Both the position numbers and the translations under genes were made by a program. DNA of 64,000 bases from Comamonas testosteroni (GTDB lineage Bacteria; Pseudomonadota; Gammaproteobacteria; Burkholderiales; Burkholderiaceae_C): positions 1-64,000 of the forward strand of contig NZ_AWOR01000057.1 in the NCBI RefSeq assembly GCF_000761245.1, written 5' to 3'. Of this stretch, positions 22,510 to 31,038 are shown piece after piece. Position 1 is the first letter of the stretch. Each line of letters opens with the position of its first letter. The notes below the pieces were generated by a model, which saw nothing but the letters and a program-made list of their open reading frames with translations, did not search any database and was not told the origin of the DNA.

Positions 22510-22547
22510 GTAAATTCGTTTTCCGTCATTCATGTAAACATGTTTAC
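22510..22547. promoter_or_regulatory. CI/Cro operators
   Basis: Perfect palindrome GTAAACATGTTTAC (22534-22547) sits 10 bases before the cro-like ATG, and a weaker site GTAAATTCGTTTTC (22510-22523) lies nearer the repressor gene. The arrangement fits a divergent lysis-lysogeny control region with overlapping promoters. Confidence 0.75.
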
Positions 22548-22556
22548 AATGAAGCG

Positions 22557-22763
22557 ATGAAGAAAGCGCACGCAATTGAGTTGCTTGGTGGCACGCCAAA
22601 GAAGGCGGCTGCTGCAATGGGCTACCGATCAATTCAGGCGGTCTACCTATGGCCTGATGACTTGCCTCAGGCAACCGCTGATCGAGTGCGTGGTGTTTTG
22701 TCCCGTGTCGCTGATGAAAAAGCAGCGGTCGCTCAGCAACCTAAGGAGCCCGGCAATGTCTAG
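22557..22763 (+). CDS. Cro-like helix-turn-helix protein
   Basis: 68 residues from MKKAHAIELLGGTPKKAAAA. The HTH follows the Cro pattern (LLGGTPKKAAAAMGYRSIQAVYLW, then DLPQATADRVRGVL). ATG 22557 lies just after the strong operator. It would repress the CI-like gene on induction. Its stop overlaps the next gene's ATG by 8 bases, opening the rightward early operon. Confidence 0.75.
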   Translation: MKKAHAIELLGGTPKKAAAAMGYRSIQAVYLWPDDLPQATADRVRGVLSRVADEKAAVAQQPKEPGNV

Positions 22764-23187
22764 GGCCCGCTCTCATCTCGATCACTACGCACCAGCCACC
22801 GTTCGCGGCGTTCTGCCCGTGCATGAGGGCTGGGTTTGCCTGTCCTTCGACCAGTGCGGCAGCGTGGTTCGCATGCGTTTGTCTGTGGAGCAGCTCAAGG
22901 CTTTGCAGGCAACGGTGGCCTTGGCTGTGGCTGGCTTTGCTCACGCTGTGACCCTCCCGCACAAGCCGCGCAATGCGGCAATGGTGGCGGGCGGGGCCGA
23001 GTTGGTTTGCTCCATGCGAGATGAGCAGGCCTGTACCCAGCGCTCGAGCTTCTCGGCTGAGAAGCCTGCAGACCCTTCGGCCTCCAGCACGAATATCAGT
23101 TGGCTGAGCAGCAGCTCGACGGCTGATTCCCAGGGCGTTGGCGAAGTGGTGGTGTTGGACATACCAATTAAGGGGGTTGGTCGCTGA
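22756..23187 (+). CDS. Hypothetical early phage protein
   Basis: 143 residues from MSRARSHLDHYAPATVRGVL. The N-terminal half is a compact beta-helix unit (EGWVCLSFDQCGSVVRMRLS), the C-terminal third is Ser-rich. It is between the Cro-like and CII-like genes, overlapping both (ATG 22756; TGATG at 23185-23189). Family not recognised. Confidence 0.6.
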   Translation: MSRARSHLDHYAPATVRGVLPVHEGWVCLSFDQCGSVVRMRLSVEQLKALQATVALAVAGFAHAVTLPHKPRNAAMVAGGAELVCSMRDEQACTQRSSFSAEKPADPSASSTNISWLSSSSTADSQGVGEVVVLDIPIKGVGR

Positions 23188-23717
23188 TGTCTCTAACTAT
23201 CTCAATTCAAGGCTTGCCGGGATACGGCGATGAGCATGGCGAGGCCGACAGTGCCGCTGGCATGGATCTGGTGGATGCCGCACAGATGACGGCCCAGCAT
23301 TTCCCTGGTGGTGTGCCTGCCCTGGCCAAGGCCATGGGGGTGTCGCCCAACACGCTGCAGCACAAGCTGAACACCAACAACGACCGCTACATCCTGGGCC
23401 TGAAGGAGTCGCTGCTCATCCAGCAGGTGACGGGCAATAACGCGGTGTTGCATGCCATGGCCGCGGCACTTGGCTTCACCTGCACTCGTGCGGTGGCTGA
23501 TCAGTCGGGTGGCGATCCTATGGAGGCGTTCTGGCGCTTCCAGCAGGAGATGGTCGACTTCACCCAGCAGGCGACCAATTGCTTCAGGCCTGGTGCAACG
23601 CCATCGCGCAATGCACATCGTCGGCTGGAGTACCACGCCAATGAACTGGCTGCAGCCCTCAACCATATGGTGGCCGCATCAGCAGCCTTGCTCCCCAAGG
23701 ACAGGGACGCAGTTTGA
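23187..23717 (+). CDS. CII-family phage regulatory protein (CP76 type)
   Basis: 176 residues. The segment AQHFPGGVPALAKAMGVSPN then TLQHKLNTNNDRYILGLKES is the hallmark of the phage regulatory CII family (Phage_CP76), a helix-turn-helix with PGG..ALA..MG..P.TL.HKLN. Members activate or modulate lysogeny or early promoters. TGNNAVLHAMAAALGF continues the family pattern. The C-terminal half is helical, perhaps for oligomerisation. Confidence 0.8.
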   Translation: MSLTISIQGLPGYGDEHGEADSAAGMDLVDAAQMTAQHFPGGVPALAKAMGVSPNTLQHKLNTNNDRYILGLKESLLIQQVTGNNAVLHAMAAALGFTCTRAVADQSGGDPMEAFWRFQQEMVDFTQQATNCFRPGATPSRNAHRRLEYHANELAAALNHMVAASAALLPKDRDAV

Positions 23718-24139
23718 TTTCAGCGCGCGCAACGGCAAAGCATTCACTCGGCCAGTCTCTGTCGGACTGCGTGGCCTGTGGTGGTTACTCCCATTCGATT
23801 CGTGTGAATGGTTGCGCGCGCTCTTTTATTGCCACGGCATCGGCATCGACAGACAGCACGCCGGGGGGTGACAGCCCTGGTGCAAGCACAAGAAACACAA
23901 GCATGTTCAATCCCTCAATCAGCCGCCGCGCCGCGCCGCGTGGGGCTTCGCCGTTCCCCGCCCCCCTTCTGTTTAGAAGAAGGCGCACACACGTTTCGTT
24001 GTCAGTTGGAGCGGCTCTGCGCGCTGCGTCGGGCATGTGGTTCGCATGCAACACCGATCACGGGTCCTTCCTGGCCTTCCTGCATGCGGGTAATTCGATC
24101 CTCGTCAAGTCTGTAGTTAGCGAGGCAGGAAGTTACTGA
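23714..24139 (+). CDS. Possible early protein, TTG start, overlapping
   Basis: A 141-residue frame from TTG 23714, overlapping the CII-like stop as TTGA, and ending 1 base before the primase ATG. This tight packing favours coding. The protein is Ser/Arg-rich, with ISRRAAPRGASPFPAPLLFR and MWFACNTDHGSFLAFLHAGN as notable segments. The layout of a short Arg-rich protein just before the primase is common in prophages (Ash/Icd-like), but similarity is loose. The opposite strand has a competing frame (23785-24054). Confidence 0.4.
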   Translation: MISARATAKHSLGQSLSDCVACGGYSHSIRVNGCARSFIATASASTDSTPGGDSPGASTRNTSMFNPSISRRAAPRGASPFPAPLLFRRRRTHVSLSVGAALRAASGMWFACNTDHGSFLAFLHAGNSILVKSVVSEAGSY

Positions 24140-24140
24140 C

Positions 24141-26609
24141 ATGGCCTCTAACTATGACGACGTTCTGGGCCAGCTGAAGGCGGCAGGCCTGCTGGTTGAC
24201 TCGCTTGAGATTGGCCGGCTGCGCCGATGCCGCACAGCTGATGGCGGGCGAGAAAAGCGCGGCTGGTTTCTGCTGCATGAAATTCGCCTGGATAACGGCA
24301 ATGACCTGATCGTCGGCAGCTTCGGCGTCTGGCAAGGTAGCGAAAACAATGCTCGCAAGGTTGAAATCAGCAAGAACGAGATCAGCCGCGAGCAGGTCGA
24401 GGCACTGCGCAAGCGCCTGGCTGAGGACAAGCGCCGGTCGGAGCTGGAACGCAAGGCCGAGGCCGAGCGGGCTGCGGCTCGCGCTTCGGCCGCATGGAAA
24501 AAGTGCGATGCCACTGGCGAGAGTACTTACCTGCAGCGCAAGGGCGTGGCCGGGTACGGAGTGCGCTACTCGCCCAGCGGGGCGATGGTCATTCCGCTGC
24601 TGGACACCAGCAACAACATTCACGGTCTGCAGATCATCCGCGGTAAAAACCGCAAGCCGGGCACTCAAGAAAAGGAATACTGGCCGGTTGGCTTGATCAA
24701 GAAGGGCCGGTTCCATCTAATCGGTATGCCCACGGCTGGCGGTCTGCTGCTGCTTGTCGAGGGCTATGCGACAGGTGCCAGTCTTCATGCAGCTACAGGC
24801 CTGCCAGTGGCCGTGGCCTTCGACGCGAACAATCTCGTGCCCGTGGGCGAGGCACTCCGTGCTAGGTATAAGGGCCTGCGAATCCTGGCCTGCGCCGATG
24901 ACGACAACACCCAGAAGTGCCACGCCAAGAATGAGGCCGAGTCGGTGCTCCAGGGCAAGCACGTGGAGTGCAAAACTCGAGTCTGGGTGGCCGACGGTCC
25001 CAAATGCCCTCACTGCGGCGAAGATCACAAGGCAGGCAATGCCGGTGTAAGCATGGCCAGCACTTGCGCGATGCAGGTCGGCGGTTCGTGGCTGGCACCA
25101 GCTTTCGCAGATCCCGCGGCCGTGCGTGAGGCTTGGCTGACCAAGGGCGAGAAGTTCAACGACTTCAACGACCTGCACCTGGCAGAAGGCTTGCACGTAG
25201 TGCGCGACCAGATCGAGGTCCGCCTGCTGGAGCTTGGCTGGCGCTCGCGCAATGGCGCCAAGGCCTTGCCCCGCACACAGGGGGGCGGGGAGGCGGGCGT
25301 TCTCGCTCCGCTCAAGCCGATCGACAGCCTTGATGAGCTGCTCGAGCGCTATGCCTTGGTCTATGGCCAGGGCGGCGCTGTGTTCGATCATGATGAGCAT
25401 CGCCTGGTCACCTTGACCGATATGGGCCACATCTGCCTGAGCCGCGACCTGTACCGCACGTGGAGCGAGCACCCGGACCGCCAGATCGTGAGGCCCGAGC
25501 AGGTGGGTTTCGATCCCGCGTGCACTGACAAGGGCATCACCTGCAATCTTTGGGACGGCTGGCCAACCAAGCCAAAAGCTGGCAATTGCGAAAAATTGCT
25601 GGAGTTGCTGTGGCACATGTGCTCGGCGGAGTCTCAAAAGGATGACCTCTTCATGTGGGTGCTCAAGTGGCTGGCCTATCCGCTGCAGCACCCTGGCGCC
25701 AAGATGAAGTCGACCATCGTCATGCACGGCCCCCAGGGCACGGGCAAGAACATGTTCTTCGAGGCCTATATGGAGATCTTCGGCAAATACGGCTGGACGA
25801 TCGACCAGAGCGCTATCGAGGACAAGTTCAACGACTGGGCCAGTCGCAAGCTGTTCCTGATCGCCGATGAAGTGGTAGCGCGTTCTGACCTGTACCACGT
25901 AAAGAACAAGCTCAAGGCCTTCATCACCGGCGACAAGATCCGCATCAATCCCAAGAACATGGCTGCGTACTACGAAGCCAACCACGTGAACATGGTTTTC
26001 CTCTCGAACGAGGCCATGCCCGTAGTGCTTGAAGAGGATGACCGTCGTCATGCGGTGATCTGGACGCCGGAGAAGCTTTCGGCCGACTTTTACAAAGCAG
26101 TAAAGGCCGAGATCGATGCAGGCGGTGCCGCAGCGCTGTACGACTTCCTCCTGCAGATGGAGTTGGGGGACTTCACGAACGCCACCAATCCGCCCATGAC
26201 GGATGCAAAGCGCGAGCTCATCGACCTGAGCCTGGATAGCCCCAGCAAGTTCGTGAAGGTGTTTGAGGCAGGTGACCTGCCCGGTTTCCCGGCAAAGGGA
26301 GCTCCAGCGCTTCTCACGCCTTGCCTGATGTCAGATATGTATGAGCTCTACAAGTGGTGGTGCGCGTCCACCAATGAGCGTGCGCTGACTCTGCCACGCT
26401 TCTCAAACTCGATGACACGCAAACACAAGGGCGAGGTGCTGCGCAAGCGTTATCGCCTGGATGTTCACCAGGTCAGGGGGCCGGTCAGCGTTTGCTATTT
26501 GCCGGGCGGTAATGAGTTGCCGGCTGGTGGTAGCGAGGTTGATTGGCTGGGCGAGCGCATCGACATCTTCAAAAGGGCCGTGCGCGACCTGAAGGGCGGT
26601 GTCGCATGA
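24141..26609 (+). CDS. Toprim primase / D5-like replicative helicase fusion
   Basis: 822 residues. N-terminal about 100-residue segment; charged coiled coil (about 75-118); Toprim core with Glu in LLLVEGYATGAS (about 207) and DDD at about 253-255 (ILACADDDN); zinc finger CPHCGEDH; then a superfamily 3/DUF5906 helicase with Walker A MHGPQGTGKN (Lys536) and Walker B KLFLIADEVV. RINPKNMAAYYEANHVNMVFLSNE is the helicase family signature. It primes and unwinds phage DNA. The iteron array immediately downstream is the likely origin. Confidence 0.9.
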   Translation: MASNYDDVLGQLKAAGLLVDSLEIGRLRRCRTADGGREKRGWFLLHEIRLDNGNDLIVGSFGVWQGSENNARKVEISKNEISREQVEALRKRLAEDKRRSELERKAEAERAAARASAAWKKCDATGESTYLQRKGVAGYGVRYSPSGAMVIPLLDTSNNIHGLQIIRGKNRKPGTQEKEYWPVGLIKKGRFHLIGMPTAGGLLLLVEGYATGASLHAATGLPVAVAFDANNLVPVGEALRARYKGLRILACADDDNTQKCHAKNEAESVLQGKHVECKTRVWVADGPKCPHCGEDHKAGNAGVSMASTCAMQVGGSWLAPAFADPAAVREAWLTKGEKFNDFNDLHLAEGLHVVRDQIEVRLLELGWRSRNGAKALPRTQGGGEAGVLAPLKPIDSLDELLERYALVYGQGGAVFDHDEHRLVTLTDMGHICLSRDLYRTWSEHPDRQIVRPEQVGFDPACTDKGITCNLWDGWPTKPKAGNCEKLLELLWHMCSAESQKDDLFMWVLKWLAYPLQHPGAKMKSTIVMHGPQGTGKNMFFEAYMEIFGKYGWTIDQSAIEDKFNDWASRKLFLIADEVVARSDLYHVKNKLKAFITGDKIRINPKNMAAYYEANHVNMVFLSNEAMPVVLEEDDRRHAVIWTPEKLSADFYKAVKAEIDAGGAAALYDFLLQMELGDFTNATNPPMTDAKRELIDLSLDSPSKFVKVFEAGDLPGFPAKGAPALLTPCLMSDMYELYKWWCASTNERALTLPRFSNSMTRKHKGEVLRKRYRLDVHQVRGPVSVCYLPGGNELPAGGSEVDWLGERIDIFKRAVRDLKGGVA

Positions 26610-26637
26610 GCATCGCAGCAGTGATTCGCCCAGAACT

Positions 26638-26885
26638 GTGCGCTATGTGCGGCAGCGTGTGCGGCATGGTGTGCGCTGTTAAGTCATTGATTTTTAAGGT
26701 GTGTGCGCCATGTGCGCTATCACCCTTCACGGGGGTGCAGGCGGGCGCGTGCACACACATGCATGCAGGCGTGCGCATGTGTGTGCATGTTCATGGCGCA
26801 CATAGCGCACATAGCGCACACCTCATACATATCAATCACTTAAGTGTTTGTGATGCCGCACAACATGCCGCACTTCATAGCGCAC
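26638..26885. repeat. Inverted array of 12 iterons (probable replication origin)
   Basis: Six copies of a GTGCG[CG][CT]AT-type 9-mer read forward at 26638, 26647, 26659, 26671, 26703 and 26712. Six read in reverse as ATAGCGCAC/ATGCCGCAC at 26793, 26802, 26811, 26853, 26865 and 26877. AT-rich spacers TTAAGTCATTGATTTTTAAG (26679-26698) and CATATCAATCACTTAA (about 26828-26843) are also mirror related. The whole region is a large imperfect palindrome just after the primase gene, as expected for an initiator-bound origin. Confidence 0.75.
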
Positions 26886-26920
26886 ATCTCTCTACACCCC
26901 CCTTTTTGAAAGAAATAGAG

Positions 26921-27166
26921 ATGGAAGAAGAGAAGAAGAGGGTGATTCCCTGCACGCCTGAAAACGCTGCAGAGGTTCGCGCCGCTGTCAAAGCCTGGCC
27001 CCAACTGCAATCGCTGGTGAAGTCTTTGCAGGACGGTGGGCATTTCCCTGGCCTGCGTGCCATGACGTTCACGCTCACAGGCAGCGCGGAGTACGTGGGC
27101 AAGGGGTTGGGGGCGCTGCTCCCAGAAAGCCGCCCCACGGCCCCACAAACCGGCGAGGAGGCGTAA
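26921..27166 (+). CDS. Small hypothetical protein after the origin
   Basis: 81 residues from MEEEKKRVIPCTPENAAEVR; weak ribosome site GAAATAGAG. The same frame is open back to ATG 26606 (overlapping the primase stop), but that extension would translate the iteron array into a Cys/His-rich low-complexity stretch, so I prefer the short form. It ends overlapping the next ATG (TAATG). Unknown function. Confidence 0.55.
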   Translation: MEEEKKRVIPCTPENAAEVRAAVKAWPQLQSLVKSLQDGGHFPGLRAMTFTLTGSAEYVGKGLGALLPESRPTAPQTGEEA

Positions 27167-27999
27167 TGCAGATCACGAGCAGCATCAAAGGGCTCAAGCC
27201 TGTTCAGACCTTGATGGACCGGCTCTCGCGCTCCAAGGTTCGGGAGGCCTCTGTGAAGGCGGTCAATGACGCCGGCTTTGAGGTGCGCCGTGCCATGCAA
27301 GAGGAAATGCGCAGCGTTTTCGATCGCCCGACCGATTACATCCTGCGCAGCCCCATGCTGAAGATGGCGACGGTAGACAAGCCCATGGCCACAATCGAGC
27401 CGGAATACATGGGCGGCAAAGGTGTCGACCCCAAAAAGATCCTGAAAGCCCAGAACCTGGGCGGCAAGCGTCGGGATAAACGCAGCGAGGTTGCGCTGCG
27501 GCGTGCCGGCATCCTTCCCAAGGGCTACCAGACTGCAATTCCTGCCGAACCCTTCCCTGGGAGTGAGGACCGCTACGGGAATCTCAAGGGCGGCTTCATC
27601 GTCCAGCTGCTCAGCTATTTCCGATCGTTCGGGGAGCAAGGCTACCGCGCCAACATGACCGACGCCCGGCGCAAGGCGCTGCAGCTGCGCGGTGGCGCAG
27701 GCGTGCGCAAGGTGGGCCCAAACATTGGGCGCCGCTACATCCTGGCCTACGGAAAGCTGCGCGGAGGTGCCCGGTGGACGGCCAAGGGTGAAAACGATCG
27801 CCGCGCCTCCAACCTGGCGCCGGGGATCTGGGCGGTGGTCGGCAGCTCCGGTGCTGACATCCGGCCCGTGCTGATGTTCGTGCGGTCCGGCAACTACCAA
27901 GAGCGCCTGGACATGGAAAAGGTGGGCCAGCGCGCTGATGTCGAAAACTACTTGAGCCGCAGAATCCGCTACCGGATGCGGCAGGCGGCAGGCGTATGA
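27166..27999 (+). CDS. gpZ-like minor tail / virion protein
   Basis: 277 residues. It starts MQITSSIKGLKPVQTLMDRL, followed by VREASVKAVNDAGFEVRRAM, recalling the start of lambda gpZ (IKGLEQAVENLSRI, then a helix with AINR). The basic middle GGKRRDKRSEVALRRAG and the C-terminal ENYLSRRIRYRMRQ also fit. Tail-completion proteins normally lie between the head-tail joiner and gpU; here a gene of this type is upstream of terminase and none is found at the usual place. Assignment is by pattern and is tentative. Confidence 0.5.
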   Translation: MQITSSIKGLKPVQTLMDRLSRSKVREASVKAVNDAGFEVRRAMQEEMRSVFDRPTDYILRSPMLKMATVDKPMATIEPEYMGGKGVDPKKILKAQNLGGKRRDKRSEVALRRAGILPKGYQTAIPAEPFPGSEDRYGNLKGGFIVQLLSYFRSFGEQGYRANMTDARRKALQLRGGAGVRKVGPNIGRRYILAYGKLRGGARWTAKGENDRRASNLAPGIWAVVGSSGADIRPVLMFVRSGNYQERLDMEKVGQRADVENYLSRRIRYRMRQAAGV

Positions 28000-28628
28000 G
28001 CAATATGCAAAGCAGACACCCCGAGACGCTCACACTGAGCGAATTCAACAGGCACATGGGCTACAAGGGCCGTTTTGTCTATCAGCTGCGCAACGAGGGG
28101 CGTCTGGTGATGACCGAAGACGGGAAGCTGGTGCGCGTGGCCGAATCCATCCGGCGCATCGCGGAGACGAGAGACCCAAGCCGTGCTGGCGTTGCGGCGC
28201 GACATGCGGCCGAGCGCGGTCATGAACTGACCGGCTTGCCTCCCACTGAGCCGTCGGACGATGGTGCGGACGCTGATGAAGGTGAAGACGGCGGTACCGG
28301 CAAGAGTGGCTTTCACTTTCAGGACAGCAAAGCCAAGCGCGAGCACTATGCCGCCCTGCGGGAGGAGAACGCCTACCGCAAGGAAGTGGGCGAGCTCATG
28401 GACGCAGATGAGGCCATTGGCGCATTTTCAGACGCAGCAGCCAAGATCGCCAGCGTTCTGGATGCGGTGCCGTCGACCGTCGGACCCATGCTGGCAGGCC
28501 TGGAGTCCGACGAGGTGATCCGCATTCTGGGCGAGCAGATGGACATCGCCAGAACTGAACTCTCGACCGCCATCAACAAGCTGGCCGATGAGATTGAGAG
28601 CCGTCGAAACGGAGGGGCAGGCGAGTGA
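27996..28628 (+). CDS. Terminase small subunit (Nu1-like)
   Basis: 210 residues. The N-terminal winged-helix-like segment (LTLSEFNRHMGYKGRFVYQL then EGRLVMTEDGKLVRVAESIR) binds packaging sites, the Gly/Asp-rich linker is at about 85-102, and a coiled coil around residues 105-130 (KAKREHYAALREENAYRKEV) contacts the large subunit. Overlaps the upstream gene by 4 bases and the large subunit start as GTGA. Confidence 0.8.
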   Translation: MSNMQSRHPETLTLSEFNRHMGYKGRFVYQLRNEGRLVMTEDGKLVRVAESIRRIAETRDPSRAGVAARHAAERGHELTGLPPTEPSDDGADADEGEDGGTGKSGFHFQDSKAKREHYAALREENAYRKEVGELMDADEAIGAFSDAAAKIASVLDAVPSTVGPMLAGLESDEVIRILGEQMDIARTELSTAINKLADEIESRRNGGAGE

Positions 28629-30568
28629 GAGCTTTGAATTCAGGTGCTCTGTCGTGCCCGTCGAGGGCTTTGCGCTCCATGGCGCGCAGCGTGGCGCCGC
28701 GCAAGCGCAGGACGGTCAGCGAGTGGGCCGACAAGAATCGGGTGCTCAGCACCAAGGGCTCCAGCCTGCCGGGCCAGTGGCGCACGGCTCGCAATCCGCC
28801 TCTGCAGGAGCCCATGGACGCCTGCAGCAACAAGAGCGGCGTGCGTGAGGTGGTGCTCATGTTCCCTATTCAGTTCGGCAAGACCGAGGTGGAGGTGAAC
28901 GCGCTCGGCTACATCATTGCCGAGAATCCGGGCCCGGTAATGGTCTGCCTGCCCGGCGAAGTCAGCATGGAAAAGTGGGTCAACCAGAAGCTAGACCCCA
29001 TGATCGAGGAGACCAAGGCCGTCAAGGAAGCCCTGCGAAGCATCTCCAGCCGCAACTCGAGCAACACCAAGACCTTCAAGGATTTCATCGGTGGCCAGCT
29101 CTATCTGGAGCACGCCGGCAGCCCGTCCCGCCTCAAGTCCACCACAGTGCGCTTCTTGCTGGTTGACGAATTGGATGAGTTCGCCGCGGCATTGCGCACC
29201 GGCGACGACCCGCTGCTCATGCTGGAGGGGCGTACCTCTGCCTTCCCGGCCACCAGCCTTCGTATCTACATCAGCAGCCCCCAGATCAAGGGGCAAAGCC
29301 GTATCGAAGAGAAGTTCCTCGCGGGTGATCAGCGCCGTTATCACGTGCCATGCCCTCACTGCGGCCATATGCAGCACCTGCAGTGGTCGGGCCTCAAGTG
29401 GGCACCGGACTGCTCCAAGGCCTGGTATGTGTGCCAAGAGCATGGCTGCATCATCGAGGAGCACCACAAAACGGCAATGATCGCCGCGGGCCGCTGGATC
29501 GCCACCAATCCCAATGGCGCCAAGGGTGTACGCAGCTACACCATCAACTGCCTCTATTACCAATTCGGCCTGGGTCCGACCTGGGTGGAGCTGGCTGCGA
29601 TGTGGCTGGATGCACAGGCCGATCCGGCAAAGCTCAAGGTGTTTCTGAATGACCGCCTGGCCGAGACCTGGGAAGACGCCACCATGCGCTCGGTGCGTTA
29701 CAACGCCATTCAGGAGCGCGCGGAGGAGTATCCAATCCGTGGCGCACCGAAGGGCGTGCTCTGGGTAACCGCAGGGGTGGATACCCAGGATGACCGTCTC
29801 GCCTTGCACCTTACCGGCTGGGGCCGAGGCATGGGTTTCTGGGCGCTCGATTATCACGAGTTCCCCGGCGATCCAGCAGACGATGCCGTGTGGGTGGCGC
29901 TGACCGAATACCTGAATCGACCGATTCAATCGGAGGCCGGATACCTGCTAGGCGTCGATGCGACAGCTGTCGACATGGGGGGGCACAGGTCCGAGGCAGT
30001 CAAACACTGGGTGCGTCTGGGCTTGGTGCGTCGTCCCATGGTGATTCAAGGCGCCGTGCCCAATAACGCACCGGTGCTGGGTAAGCCTCGTTTGCTGGAC
30101 GTCACCCGCAATGGTCAGACTGACCGAAAGGGCGTGCGTGGCTATTACGTTGGTACGGTCGCCGCCAAAAACTGGTTGTTCGGCCGGCTCAGCGTGGACT
30201 CTGACCGCAAGCCGGAGGAGCGCTACACCCACTTTTCGCAGGAGCTGGACCAGTTCTACTTCAAGGGCCTGGTCAGTGAAACCTTCGATCCAGCCAAGAA
30301 CCGCTACGAGAAAAAGCGCGGCGCCCGCAATGAGCCGCTCGACACGGCCATTTACAGCTATGCCGCCGCCCATCACCCTGAGCTACGCCTGCACCGTAAG
30401 CGCGAAATCGACTATCAGCTGCGAGAGCAGTACCTAGAGCTCCAGTTGGCTGGAATGAGCGAGGGTCAATCTCTGTTGGTCAAGGTGGAAAGGGATCGTG
30501 TTGCGTTGCCGCAGCCAAAACCGCAGCCCAAGAAGCGCAGCGTTTTCGCACCAATCAGCCTCTCTTAA
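28625..30568 (+). CDS. Terminase large subunit (lambda gpA family)
   Basis: 647 residues, GTG start. The ATPase P-loop variant is FPIQFGKTEV (Lys86), Walker B is FLLVDELDEF (Asp181-Glu182), and there is a zinc-like VPCPHCGHMQHLQW. The nuclease part includes WVTAGVDTQDDRLALHLTGW and YLLGVDATAVDMGGHRSEAV (acidic catalytic residues). It packages and cuts phage DNA, and gpA-type enzymes usually work at cos sites. A cos site was not identified. Confidence 0.9.
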   Translation: MRALNSGALSCPSRALRSMARSVAPRKRRTVSEWADKNRVLSTKGSSLPGQWRTARNPPLQEPMDACSNKSGVREVVLMFPIQFGKTEVEVNALGYIIAENPGPVMVCLPGEVSMEKWVNQKLDPMIEETKAVKEALRSISSRNSSNTKTFKDFIGGQLYLEHAGSPSRLKSTTVRFLLVDELDEFAAALRTGDDPLLMLEGRTSAFPATSLRIYISSPQIKGQSRIEEKFLAGDQRRYHVPCPHCGHMQHLQWSGLKWAPDCSKAWYVCQEHGCIIEEHHKTAMIAAGRWIATNPNGAKGVRSYTINCLYYQFGLGPTWVELAAMWLDAQADPAKLKVFLNDRLAETWEDATMRSVRYNAIQERAEEYPIRGAPKGVLWVTAGVDTQDDRLALHLTGWGRGMGFWALDYHEFPGDPADDAVWVALTEYLNRPIQSEAGYLLGVDATAVDMGGHRSEAVKHWVRLGLVRRPMVIQGAVPNNAPVLGKPRLLDVTRNGQTDRKGVRGYYVGTVAAKNWLFGRLSVDSDRKPEERYTHFSQELDQFYFKGLVSETFDPAKNRYEKKRGARNEPLDTAIYSYAAAHHPELRLHRKREIDYQLREQYLELQLAGMSEGQSLLVKVERDRVALPQPKPQPKKRSVFAPISLS

Positions 30569-30598
30569 TGTATTCACTGCACTTGAAGCTATAAAAAT

Positions 30599-30907
30599 AT
30601 GAGCAATAAACGCCTTGAACTAATCGACATCCTGCGTGAAGAACTGAATGCTGCAGGCCTGTGCTTCGGTGTCGATCGCGCCACGGACTTGACAGAGAGC
30701 GTGCTGCGCCGCGTCGTCACCCGCATTGGCGGAATGAATGCCTATGCCCGCAACACTGTCCGAAGCCGCAAGGAAGTCCGGGCGGCGGTGCTGCGTGACT
30801 TCGATGGCCTCAACAGCCGCGAGGTGGCACGCAAGCACGGAGTGTCAACTCGCACGGTTTATCGCTGGGTTGCCGGAAGTCGCGATTGCTCACAAAAAGA
30901 TAGCTGA
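30599..30907 (+). CDS. Mor-family transcription activator
   Basis: 102 residues. The helix-rich first half (ELIDILREELNAAGLCFGVD then TESVLRRVVTRIGGMNAYAR) and C-terminal HTH (DFDGLNSREVARKHGVSTRT, VYRWV) match the Mor/C family of Mu middle and late activators. Its place between terminase and the head-tail gene, just before a palindrome-containing gap, suggests it activates late promoters here. The ribosome site is poor. Confidence 0.8.
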   Translation: MSNKRLELIDILREELNAAGLCFGVDRATDLTESVLRRVVTRIGGMNAYARNTVRSRKEVRAAVLRDFDGLNSREVARKHGVSTRTVYRWVAGSRDCSQKDS

Positions 30908-30989
30908 TAGTTGTTTATTTATGGTCACCATGAGAGTTTGGTTAGGAAAATTGTGTTGTCGACCTATCACGGAATCTGTGCCAAAAATA

Positions 30990-31038
30990 GTGACACTGTC
31001 ACAAGTAACTGTCACAGCATTGCGCCGACCATCGGCGC
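30990..31038. promoter_or_regulatory. Palindrome and start-adjacent hairpin before gpW
   Basis: GTGACACTGTCAC (30990-31002) is a 13-base palindrome, with a further TGTCAC half-site at 31010-31015. Next is hairpin GCGCCGA CCA TCGGCGC (31022-31038), ending at the base before the gpW ATG. The hairpin occupies the place of a Shine-Dalgarno sequence. The palindrome is a candidate Mor binding site. No -10 is clear. Confidence 0.4.

Noticed and set aside
22576-22755. Extension of the early hypothetical gene back to 22576
   Set aside because: Runs inside the Cro-like gene; the ATG at 22756 overlapping the Cro-like stop is preferred.
24717-26051. 444-codon open frame on the minus strand inside the primase gene
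   Set aside because: A shadow of the GC-rich primase coding sequence; no motif or ribosome site.
26638-26885. CRISPR array
   Set aside because: The repeat units are only 9 bases, irregularly spaced and in both orientations, with no spacer architecture or cas genes.
26606-26920. Longer gene starting at ATG 26606 that overlaps the primase stop
   Set aside because: Although open and ATGA-coupled, it would translate the iteron array as Cys/His-rich repeats; the coding-like part begins at 26921.
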